Below, in pieces: positions 7,774 to 15,365 of a stretch of 64,000 bases of DNA (its first letter is position 1; every line of letters begins with the position of its first letter). A program made the translations under genes and the position numbers. Origin of the DNA: Mucilaginibacter flavidus (GTDB lineage: Bacteria; Bacteroidota; Bacteroidia; Sphingobacteriales; Sphingobacteriaceae). The DNA lies in the NCBI RefSeq assembly GCF_024055575.1, contig NZ_JAMXOE010000025.1, forward strand, positions 1 through 64,000, written 5' to 3'. The notes under the pieces are model-generated. The model was not told the DNA's origin. It made no database searches and saw nothing but the letters and a program-made list of their open reading frames with translations.

Positions 7774-8544
7774 ATGAAATTCACTGCAAACATCCGCGAG
7801 TTTTTTGGAGAGACCGGCAACCTAGCCGAGTTCACAGGCCGGTTTTTTTCAATCGGGATAAAACCGCGGTTTGAGATAAAGGAATTATTTAACCAATGCT
7901 ACCTGATTGGTTATAAATCGCTGCCGCTAATAGCGCTTACCGGGTTTATTATGGGTCTGGTGCTTACTATGCAGTTACGCCCCTCATTGGTAACCTATGG
8001 TGTAGAATCGCAATTGCCGGTAATGGTCGGTATTGCCATAGTGCGCGAGATAGGGCCTGTAATAACCGCTTTAATATTTGCCGGCAAAATAGCCAGCAGC
8101 ATAGGAGCCGAACTGGGATCGATGAAAGTGACCGAACAGATAGATGCGATGGAAGTAGGGGGCACTAACCCCTTTAAATACCTGGTTGCAACCAGGGTAT
8201 TGGCAACTACAATGATGTTGCCCGTGTTAACTGTTATGGGGGACGCAATTTGTTTGTTTGGCGCCTACATCGGTGTTAATATCCGTTCGGTAACCAGCTT
8301 TCATTTGTTTTTTACCCAGGTATTTCACAGCCTTAGTTTCGGCGATTTATTACCTGCTTTTACAAAAACATTCTTCTTTGGATTTGCCATCGGCATTGTG
8401 GGCTGCTATAAAGGTTACAATTCAACCAAAGGCACACAGGGAGTAGGCAATTCCGCTAACTCGGCAGTTGTACTATCGTCTGTTATGATTTTTCTAATCG
8501 ATCTGCTGGCTGTTCAGTTCACTGATATTTTAGGGCTTAATTAA
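7774..8544 (+). CDS. MlaE-type ABC lipid transporter permease
   Basis: A 256-residue inner-membrane protein of the MlaE/YrbE (DUF140) family. Five to six hydrophobic segments are visible, with the family signatures LTGFIMGLVLTMQLRP, VREIGPVITALIFAGKIASSIGAELGSMKVTEQIDAMEVGG and FGFAIGIVGCYKGYN. It should form the dimeric permease that moves (phospho)lipid through an MCE channel. The ATPase gene follows after one base and the MCE gene after that, so this is a complete transporter operon. The N-terminus fits the family start even though the predicted promoter lies only a few bases upstream. Confidence 0.93.
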   Translation: MKFTANIREFFGETGNLAEFTGRFFSIGIKPRFEIKELFNQCYLIGYKSLPLIALTGFIMGLVLTMQLRPSLVTYGVESQLPVMVGIAIVREIGPVITALIFAGKIASSIGAELGSMKVTEQIDAMEVGGTNPFKYLVATRVLATTMMLPVLTVMGDAICLFGAYIGVNIRSVTSFHLFFTQVFHSLSFGDLLPAFTKTFFFGFAIGIVGCYKGYNSTKGTQGVGNSANSAVVLSSVMIFLIDLLAVQFTDILGLN

Positions 8545-8545
8545 T

Positions 8546-9274
8546 ATGGAAGCGGTTATTGTGATAGAACATTTATATAAAAGGTTTGGGGCCAATGTGG
8601 TGTTGAATGATTTTAGCCTGGAGGTTGGGAAAGAAGAAAATGTGGTAGTGCTGGGTAAATCAGGATCAGGCAAGTCGGTTCTTATTAAATGTATTATTGG
8701 CTTACTGAGACCCGACAGCGGAACAATTAAGGTGTTTGGTGAAAATATACCGGATCTTAATCATGAAGAATTAGACAGAATGCGGACAAAAATAGGTTTC
8801 CTGTTCCAGGGGAACGCACTGTACGATTCTATGACCGTGAGGGAAAACCTGGAGTTTTCACTGCGCAGGCATTGGATTGGTTTTTCGCAGCAAAAGATAG
8901 ATGGGCTGGTTATGGAAGCCCTCGAAAATGTGGGTTTGCCCCATACCGTTGAAATGATGCCGGCGGAATTATCAGGAGGGATGCTTAAAAGGGTCGCACT
9001 GGCCAGAACGATGATCCTTCAGCCGGAAATTATTTTGTACGATGAGCCTACTACGGGCCTCGACCCGGTAACAGCAAGAGAAATAGATAACCTGATTTTA
9101 AAGCTTCAAAAAAAATATCATACATCATCAATCATTATTACCCATGACATGAATTGTGTGAAAAACACGGCAGACCGTGTGGCGCTTCTACTTGATGGGA
9201 AATGTTATGCACAGGGCAAATATGACGAGTTTGAACGCTCAACAGATCAACACATAAAGCAATTTTTTGAATAA
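8546..9274 (+). CDS. MlaF-type ABC transporter ATP-binding protein
   Basis: A 242-residue ABC ATPase. Walker A GKSGSGKS is near residue 36, Q-loop in FLFQGNALYDSMTV, signature LSGGMLKRVALAR near 145, Walker B IILYDEPTTGLDP and H-loop IITHDMN. The GGM form of the signature is typical of the MlaF/Ttg2A group, which supports pairing with the upstream permease rather than a nutrient importer. The gene starts one base after the permease stop and ends 8 bp before the MCE gene. Confidence 0.93.
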   Translation: MEAVIVIEHLYKRFGANVVLNDFSLEVGKEENVVVLGKSGSGKSVLIKCIIGLLRPDSGTIKVFGENIPDLNHEELDRMRTKIGFLFQGNALYDSMTVRENLEFSLRRHWIGFSQQKIDGLVMEALENVGLPHTVEMMPAELSGGMLKRVALARTMILQPEIILYDEPTTGLDPVTAREIDNLILKLQKKYHTSSIIITHDMNCVKNTADRVALLLDGKCYAQGKYDEFERSTDQHIKQFFE

Positions 9275-9282
9275 ATATTATT

Positions 9283-10251
9283 ATGGCAAACCAGGGAGAA
9301 AACAACCTAAAGCTCGGTGTATTTGTATTGGCAGGACTAATGGTACTGATCCTGGCTTTTTACATGATAGGCAAAAACCACAACCTGTTCGGCAGTAATT
9401 TTGCTGTCAAATCGCACTTCTCTAATTTAAACGGTTTAACCGAAGGTAGCAACGTGTTGTTTTCGGGCATACAGGCCGGTACAGTCAAAACCATAAAACT
9501 GCTTAACGATACTACTATAGAGGTTACTTTATTAATTGATGATAAAGTTAGGGCATACATTCATAAAAATGCGGTTACCGCCATCGGCACCGAGGGTTTG
9601 ATGGGAAATAAAATCGTAAATATTTTGCCATCACCCGGAGAAAGCCCACGCATTGAAGAAGGGGACCTACTGGCCAGTCAAAAAAATATTAATATGGATG
9701 AAATGCTGCAAACGCTGGCTAAAACCAACACTAACATTGCCGGCATATCTGAAGCCTTAAAGATTACTGTTCTGCGAATTAATAAGAGTGCCCTAATGGA
9801 TTTACTTAATGACGACGGCATCGGAAAGAGCTTGAAATCATCGTTACGGCACATTGATCAAACCACTGCAAATGCAGGTGAAATGACCAATAGCCTTAAT
9901 ACACTGGTGGCGCAGATTAAAGCAGGCAAGGGTGGAGCAGGAATCCTGTTGGCAGATACCGGCTTCGCGAAAAACTTGCAGGAGGCTATGCTGCGGATTC
10001 GCATGGCAGGCGAAAATGCAGATAAGTTGGTTACACAGTTAAATAGAGATTTAACAGGGAGCAAAGGGCCCTGGAATGTTTTGCTAAAAGATTCCGTGGC
10101 AGCCAGAAATATAAACCGCAGTCTCGAAAATATTGAAAAAGGAACCGATGGCTTTAACCAGAATATGGAAGCTTTGAAACATAATTTTTTATTCAGGGGA
10201 TATTTCAAAAACCTGGAAAAGGCAAAAAACAAGAAAAATACTTCTAAATAA
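9283..10251 (+). CDS. MCE-domain protein (MlaD-like)
   Basis: A 322-residue protein with one N-terminal membrane helix (about residues 10-30), an MCE domain (about 38-120: FSNLNGLTEGSNVLFSGIQAGTV, then GTEGLMGNKIVNI) and a long alpha-helical C-terminal region. The family forms hexameric rings that carry lipids across the periplasm. The extended helical tail is longer than in E. coli MlaD and resembles forms whose helices make a needle or tunnel towards the outer membrane. It is the third gene of the lipid-transport operon. Confidence 0.92.
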   Translation: MANQGENNLKLGVFVLAGLMVLILAFYMIGKNHNLFGSNFAVKSHFSNLNGLTEGSNVLFSGIQAGTVKTIKLLNDTTIEVTLLIDDKVRAYIHKNAVTAIGTEGLMGNKIVNILPSPGESPRIEEGDLLASQKNINMDEMLQTLAKTNTNIAGISEALKITVLRINKSALMDLLNDDGIGKSLKSSLRHIDQTTANAGEMTNSLNTLVAQIKAGKGGAGILLADTGFAKNLQEAMLRIRMAGENADKLVTQLNRDLTGSKGPWNVLLKDSVAARNINRSLENIEKGTDGFNQNMEALKHNFLFRGYFKNLEKAKNKKNTSK

Positions 10252-10354
10252 TGGATATATTTAAAAGTAAGCCGTTGCCCCGTTTTTTATTTATTAACTA
10301 TGCGTCTGCGACCATTGCGGCAGACAACCTTAAGTATTTAAAACCGTCTCGATC

Positions 10355-11710
10355 ATGAGACTCAGGATCGGATTTTTGATGCTTAAACTCATCTTTTTAT
10401 GTTTTTTACCCGCATTGTCGACAGCTCAGGCCCGGTTACCAGATACTTTAAGCAAACCAAAGTTCGGCCGTGCGGCCCTGGAGCTAGGATTGGCTGAAAT
10501 TACACCGTATGTGGTAGACAGGTATATCAGACATGCCAAAGTTTATTATATTTCTTTTAAAACTTTAAGTAATAATATTAAACCATCTAGTTGGGCTTTT
10601 GATAACGATCCCCTGGGTACTAATCAGTTTGGGCACCCTTATCATGGCAGTTTGTTTTTTAATGCGTACAGGGCCAACGGCTATAGTTTCTGGCAGGCTG
10701 CCCCGGCTGCCCTCGTGGGGAGTTATATTTGGGAAACTGCTGCTGAAAATCAGCCACCGGCAACAAACGATTTTATCAATACAGGTTTTGGTGGGATCGT
10801 ATTGGGCGAGATGACGTATCGCCTGTCTAACAAGATCGTCAATAATCGCACACGCGGCGTTAAACGCCAGGTTAGCGAAGTTTTTGGACTGATAGTAAAC
10901 CCAATGAATGGCTTAACCAGGATAATGAATGGGAAATGGGGTAAAGTGGCTCCCAATTCACCGGAGCGCGACTCTTCCGTTATAAACGCGGAGTTTGATC
11001 TCGGCATACGAAAGATTAATGGAGGAAAACAAGGGGGCGACTTTGGCTGGTTCGGACATATTAAACTTTTATATGGAACACCATATGAAGACTTTAAAAC
11101 CCCGTTTAGCAATATTTCAATAAATACCGAATTTGGAAAGGACGATTCTACAAAAGTGAACATTATCAGCGTGTACGGTTCATTAATAGGCTGGCGCATC
11201 CGGTCGTCCGAGGATTTTCGCCATTTGGTAGTATTATCGGCCAACTACGATTATATTAACAATCAGTCGTTTTTTTATAGTGCGCAAAGTCTAAAGTTTA
11301 ACCTGTTCTCGGAGTTAAAGCTGGGAAAAATTTGTAAAGTAAATACAAACTTTGGTACCGGGCTAATAATATTAGGGGCAGTACCAGACAGCTACATGTA
11401 TTACGGCCGTAACTATGACTATGGTATGGGTATAGGAGTAAACGCCGGCGGAAGTGTGGTATTCGCCAACAAGTTTTATTACACATTAAACTACAGGGGG
11501 GGCTGGTTAAAAACCGTTAACGGGAATAAGTCTTACTATTTTTTACACACCCTTTCCAGTGAAGTGAGGTACCGGTTTGCGGAGAGGTTTTCTGCATGTG
11601 CCGAGGGCGGATATTTTACACTGCATGGCCATTACGTTCGCTTTGCAAATGTAAATCGCAACTATCCTTATTTGAGGATATCTGCCAGGTATGATATAAG
11701 TATCCAATAA
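10355..11710 (+). CDS. DUF3943-domain protein, probably outer membrane
   Basis: A 451-residue exported protein with an N-terminal signal peptide ending near LSTAQA (residue 26). The conserved DUF3943 segment FDNDPLGTNQFGHPYHG followed by SLFFNAYRANGYSFWQA lies at about 88-120. The remainder consists of alternating, aromatic-rich strands (for example VVLSANYDYI, YYTLNYRGGW) and ends in RISARYDISIQ, which fits an outer-membrane beta barrel; this is an inference. It lies between the MCE gene (103 bp upstream) and the patatin gene (9 bp downstream), so it may be the outer-membrane element of this lipid-handling module. Confidence 0.8.
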   Translation: MRLRIGFLMLKLIFLCFLPALSTAQARLPDTLSKPKFGRAALELGLAEITPYVVDRYIRHAKVYYISFKTLSNNIKPSSWAFDNDPLGTNQFGHPYHGSLFFNAYRANGYSFWQAAPAALVGSYIWETAAENQPPATNDFINTGFGGIVLGEMTYRLSNKIVNNRTRGVKRQVSEVFGLIVNPMNGLTRIMNGKWGKVAPNSPERDSSVINAEFDLGIRKINGGKQGGDFGWFGHIKLLYGTPYEDFKTPFSNISINTEFGKDDSTKVNIISVYGSLIGWRIRSSEDFRHLVVLSANYDYINNQSFFYSAQSLKFNLFSELKLGKICKVNTNFGTGLIILGAVPDSYMYYGRNYDYGMGIGVNAGGSVVFANKFYYTLNYRGGWLKTVNGNKSYYFLHTLSSEVRYRFAERFSACAEGGYFTLHGHYVRFANVNRNYPYLRISARYDISIQ

Positions 11711-11719
11711 ATTAAAACG

Positions 11720-12481
11720 ATGCAAACAGTAGGATTAGTACTTTCTGGTGGAGGAGCCAGGGCAATCGCTCACCTTGGGCTTTTACAACTAATGGATGAA
11801 ATGAGTATAATGCCCGATGTAATTTCTGGCGTAAGCGCGGGTGCTATTATCGGCGCCTTATATGCATCAGGCATGGCTCCTAAACAAATATTGAACGTTG
11901 TTAAAGAAAATAACAGCCTGGCTAAAATCGTGTTGTCTTCCGGCGGGCTGTTTACTGCCACAGGTCTGCAACAGATATTAAATTCGGCATTACCTATGGA
12001 TGATTTCGACAGGCTCTCCGTTCCTTTATATGTAACCGCTACCGATATGATTAGCGGAACTTCAGTAACTTTTTCTAAAGGCCCGTTAATTGATGTGCTG
12101 ATCGGTTCATCGTCGGTGCCGGTGCTGTTTACGCCAAAAAAGCATGATCGGCAACGCCTGGTTGATGGTGGCGTACTCAATAATCTGCCGGCTGAATGCC
12201 TGGCGGGTAAATGCGATAAAATCATAGGTTCACATGTAAACCGCCGCTACAAACCAGCTAAAAATTTGGATAGGCTTCATGTATTCGATCAGTGCTTTCA
12301 TATGGCTATTGCCAAAAATGTAGCGCAAAACTCCGCTTTATGTGACATTTTATTCGAGCCGGAATTGGATAAGTATAGTATGTTCGATATCAAATATGCT
12401 GATAGATTATTCAAAGTTGGTTATCAGACAGCCAAAGATAATAAAGAACTGACCAGCATGGCTGAAACTGTTCGTCAGTAA
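11720..12481 (+). CDS. Patatin-like phospholipase
   Basis: A 253-residue lipid acyl hydrolase. The glycine-rich oxyanion loop SGGGARAIAHLG is at residues 7-18, the nucleophile elbow GVSAG near 37, and the dyad Asp in DGGVLNNLP near 150. No signal peptide is visible, so it is predicted cytoplasmic or membrane-associated, like RssA-type patatins. It begins 9 bp after the DUF3943 gene and closes the lipid-transport operon. The context suggests phospholipid or lysophospholipid turnover linked to the MCE transporter. Confidence 0.92.
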   Translation: MQTVGLVLSGGGARAIAHLGLLQLMDEMSIMPDVISGVSAGAIIGALYASGMAPKQILNVVKENNSLAKIVLSSGGLFTATGLQQILNSALPMDDFDRLSVPLYVTATDMISGTSVTFSKGPLIDVLIGSSSVPVLFTPKKHDRQRLVDGGVLNNLPAECLAGKCDKIIGSHVNRRYKPAKNLDRLHVFDQCFHMAIAKNVAQNSALCDILFEPELDKYSMFDIKYADRLFKVGYQTAKDNKELTSMAETVRQ

Positions 12482-12518
12482 GGCTTTGAGTTTATGCCTC
12501 AGGTACGTATGGTTAATG

Positions 12519-12584
12519 GTGACAACAATCAGTTAAAAATCTGATAGTTATCATGCAGTGGCAGTAAGCTGTTCATTTAATTTG
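12519..12584 (+). promoter_or_regulatory. Paired FNR-like boxes and -7 element for the usp genes
   Basis: GTGACAACAATCAG (12519-12532) and CTGATAGTTATCAT (12541-12554) both contain TGA-N6-TCA and are 22 bp apart. TTAATTTG (12577-12584, one mismatch to TAnnTTTG) begins 29.5 bp after the second centre. The predicted start near 12591 gives a leader of about 63 bases. Confidence 0.75.
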
Positions 12585-12653
12585 TGTATCGGTTTAGGAG
12601 TAAAAAACAACCACCGAGTGTTTCGTGATTTAAACAGGTTTTATCTGTGAACT

Positions 12654-13493
12654 ATGAAAAAAATAAGTGCCGCTTTTGACGGTCTGAAATTCTCCGAAGG
12701 GACGCTGAACTACGCAATTAAACTTGCCGAAAATAGTAAAGCGCTATTATCAGGTGTATTCCTGGAATCATTTCTGTACCATAGTTATGGCATCTATGAC
12801 GTGGTGGGAAGCCAGGGCGTATCTGAGGCAAAAATGAAACGCCTGCGGGAGAACGACGAAGAGACAAGACGCATCTCATCGGTAGTTTTTGAGTCCGCCT
12901 GCAAAAAAGCCGGAATTCCTTATGCAATTCACCACGATAAAAACTTTGCCTTGCAGGAATTACTTAAGGAAAGTATTTACAGCGACCTTGTTTTGATAGG
13001 GGCGGATGAGAACATGAGCCATTATAACGAGAAAGCTCCTACCGATTTCATCCGGAATTTTTTAGCCGAAACGCAAAGTCCTGTACTAATCGTCCCCCGG
13101 CAGTACCACGAAATTGAAAAAGTTGTTTTGCTCTACGATGGAAAACCCTCGTCTGTGCATGCAATCAAAATGTTTAACTATATGTTACCGTGGATGTGTA
13201 ACAAGGAAACAGAAATAATCTCGGTTACCGACCCAAAAGAAGCCAGGCAACTGCCTGACGAGAACCTTGTAAGCGAATTTATCAAATGCCATTATCCGAA
13301 GGCGGTTTATACCTTATTACAGGGCGACCCGGAAGGGGAAATTTTAGACTATCTTAAAAATATCCCCCAAAATGTCCTGGTAGTTCTTGGCGCTTATCAG
13401 CGTGGGAATGTGTCGCGCTGGTTTAAAACCAGCATGGCCGACCTGCTATTGAAAAATACAGGCAGGCCATTGTTTATTGCACATCAAAAATAG
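12654..13493 (+). CDS. Universal stress protein, tandem UspA domains (1)
   Basis: A 279-residue protein made of two UspA-like units (about 1-150 and 155-279). Unit 1 starts KKISAAFDGLKFSEGTLNYA and ends ETQSPVLIVPR; unit 2 contains VVLLYDGKPSSVHAIKMF and ends KNTGRPLFIAH. The second unit has VVLGAYQRGNVSRWFKTSMA, a variant of the nucleotide-binding loop G-2X-G-9X-G(S/T). Such proteins help survival under oxygen limitation, starvation or redox stress. The gene has the paired FNR-like boxes upstream and is followed by another usp gene after 11 bp. Confidence 0.88.
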   Translation: MKKISAAFDGLKFSEGTLNYAIKLAENSKALLSGVFLESFLYHSYGIYDVVGSQGVSEAKMKRLRENDEETRRISSVVFESACKKAGIPYAIHHDKNFALQELLKESIYSDLVLIGADENMSHYNEKAPTDFIRNFLAETQSPVLIVPRQYHEIEKVVLLYDGKPSSVHAIKMFNYMLPWMCNKETEIISVTDPKEARQLPDENLVSEFIKCHYPKAVYTLLQGDPEGEILDYLKNIPQNVLVVLGAYQRGNVSRWFKTSMADLLLKNTGRPLFIAHQK

Positions 13494-13504
13494 AGGCCTT
13501 AATC

Positions 13505-14347
13505 ATGGAAAAAATATTAGTCACCACCGATCTGTCTGCCAAATCTAAATCTGCGATCCAATTTGCCATTACCATGGCAAAATCAAGAAAGGCTGAGCTT
13601 ATTATTTTACATGTGTACCATTTAACAAGGCCTTTTAAATGGACTGACGAAGAGTACAACGAATACTGGCAGCGCTTTAAAAATAGAACCATGCGTAAAT
13701 TAACAGCATTTACCGCGGAGCTATTCGGCACTGCGGGGCCGGGCGTGCCATGCCAAATGGTGCTGCACAGCAATATTGATGTAGTCGACGGGATTATGGA
13801 ATATGCCGATAAGCACGATTGCGCCTATATCTGCATCAGTACCCGCGGCGCCGGCAGGTTAAAGAAGTTATTTGGAACGCATACCAGTAAACTAATTAGT
13901 CATTCCGCGGTACCGGTACTGGCTGTTCCGAGCTTTTATCATTTATTGGAGTTAAAGCATATTCTGTATGCAACGGATATGATGGATTATGAAAGAGAAC
14001 TGGAAAAAGTAGTCGCATTTGCGCGGCCTATCGGTGCGGATATCGATATGATCCACATTGCATATCCGCACGAATTTCAACCCACGGAACAAATCATAAC
14101 AGATTTTGTAGAGAAGAAATTAAATTATCACGTCAACATCATCGAAAGAGAAAGAAACATCACACATACTTTACTGGAAGACCTTGATGCAGCTGTTAAA
14201 GCCAATAAACCATCATTGCTGGCACTATTTACACACCAATCGAAGCGGTTATTAGATAAGTTGCTGTTGCCATCTAACGCTAAAGTTTACTCATTTTACA
14301 GCAAGGTTCCGTTGCTTACATTCAGTAAAACGGAAAGTAATAAATAA
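13505..14347 (+). CDS. Universal stress protein, tandem UspA domains (2)
   Basis: A 280-residue two-domain UspA protein. Unit 1 begins EKILVTTDLSAKSKSAIQFA and contains STRGAGRLKKLFGTHTSK, close to the ATP-binding consensus G-2X-G-9X-G(S/T), then HSAVPVLAVP. Unit 2 begins HILYATDMMDYERELEKV and ends KVPLLTFSK. It lies 11 bp after the first usp gene and is probably co-transcribed from the promoter at 12519-12584. Because the loop is well preserved in unit 1, this paralog is the best candidate for nucleotide binding. Confidence 0.9.
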   Translation: MEKILVTTDLSAKSKSAIQFAITMAKSRKAELIILHVYHLTRPFKWTDEEYNEYWQRFKNRTMRKLTAFTAELFGTAGPGVPCQMVLHSNIDVVDGIMEYADKHDCAYICISTRGAGRLKKLFGTHTSKLISHSAVPVLAVPSFYHLLELKHILYATDMMDYERELEKVVAFARPIGADIDMIHIAYPHEFQPTEQIITDFVEKKLNYHVNIIERERNITHTLLEDLDAAVKANKPSLLALFTHQSKRLLDKLLLPSNAKVYSFYSKVPLLTFSKTESNK

Positions 14348-14398
14348 AACCAGGTCACGCTGGCAAATTATCAGTTTTATAATTTAAAAAACGCTTGT

Positions 14399-15253
14399 AT
14401 GAAAACGATCCTGGTGCTAACCGACTTTTCGGAAAATGCTAGCCACGCTGCTAAAACTATTGCCAGGCATGCCAAAATTTTAAGTGCCGATATTTTGCTG
14501 TATAACACTTATTATGACCATCCAATTCTTCCGGATTATTCCGGCGGCGCTTGGGTTGCCGAAGCTTTTGTTTTAAGTAAAAGCAAAAGTGAGGCTCAAC
14601 TATGTGAACTTACTATTCAATTAACGCAAGTTATAGCCGAATCAGCCGGAGACGACTTTAATCCGCAAATACGCTCCTTATGTGGCGAAGGGGCACTTGG
14701 CAAAAATATAGCGGCTGTTATCCCGGAAAATGATGTAGAGATGGTTGTAATTGGCAATAGTACAGATAGCACAATTGACCACCTGATTTTTGGCAGCGAT
14801 ACTATGGACGTACTTGATCATGCAACTTGTCCTGTGCTGATCATCCCGCCAAAGGCAGAGATGCGTCATCTGAAAAAAGTGACACTGGCTACAACATTTG
14901 AATTGTCGGCCATTAATGCTATTAACTACCTGGGTAACATTGGGCAAAAATTAAATTTCGAACTGGAGGTTGTTCACGTTTCAGTTTTTGAGGGAAAGGA
15001 CGACCCGGTAAAGGAAAAAGCAATTCAGGCCCATATTAACGCCATAAAACAAGCCGATATAACTTACAAGCAAATATGGGGAAAGGACGTTGTGAAAAGA
15101 CTAAACAGACTGTGTGCGGAAAACGATTCGGATATGCTGGCGCTTGTTCATCATCAGCATGGTGTCTTTGCAAATATTTTTAGCAAATCCGCAACTGCAG
15201 CGGTGGTTGCGGTTAGTAATATACCTTTATTGGTTATACCTTCCGAAATGTAA
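14399..15253 (+). CDS. Universal stress protein, tandem UspA domains (3)
   Basis: A 284-residue two-domain UspA protein. Unit 1 starts KTILVLTDFSENASHAAKTIA and carries IGNSTDSTIDHLIFGSDTMD followed by HATCPVLIIPP; unit 2 begins KKVTLATTFELSAINAINYL and ends SNIPLLVIP. The gap to the preceding usp is 51 bp without a clear promoter or box, so read-through from the upstream promoter is likely. A GC-rich terminator follows at 15306. The three usp genes are diverged copies, not recent duplicates. Confidence 0.88.
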   Translation: MKTILVLTDFSENASHAAKTIARHAKILSADILLYNTYYDHPILPDYSGGAWVAEAFVLSKSKSEAQLCELTIQLTQVIAESAGDDFNPQIRSLCGEGALGKNIAAVIPENDVEMVVIGNSTDSTIDHLIFGSDTMDVLDHATCPVLIIPPKAEMRHLKKVTLATTFELSAINAINYLGNIGQKLNFELEVVHVSVFEGKDDPVKEKAIQAHINAIKQADITYKQIWGKDVVKRLNRLCAENDSDMLALVHHQHGVFANIFSKSATAAVVAVSNIPLLVIPSEM

Positions 15254-15305
15254 TAATGAAATTCGACTAAAAGATCATCAAATAAATTATTACTCACTTT
15301 TTGTA

Positions 15306-15333
15306 AAAGCCCCGGCCGTTAAGCCGGGGTTTT
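15306..15333 (+). terminator. Rho-independent terminator after the usp genes
   Basis: CCCCGGC (15310-15316) pairs with GCCGGGG (15323-15329) around a 6-base loop, with a TTTT run on the 3' side and AAAA on the 5' side. It can end the usp transcript and also that of the convergent TonB receptor gene. Confidence 0.8.
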
Positions 15334-15365
15334 GTATTTATTATATAGACCGTTAGCGGGCCGGT

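Noticed and set aside
10750..11244. Long minus-strand frame inside the DUF3943 gene
   Set aside because: It is antisense to a well supported exported protein, has no motif and lacks its own start context; a shadow frame.
14348..14398. Separate FNR-like promoter for the third usp gene
   Set aside because: The gap contains no TGA-N6-TCA dyad and no TAnnTTTG element, so read-through from 12519-12584 is simpler.
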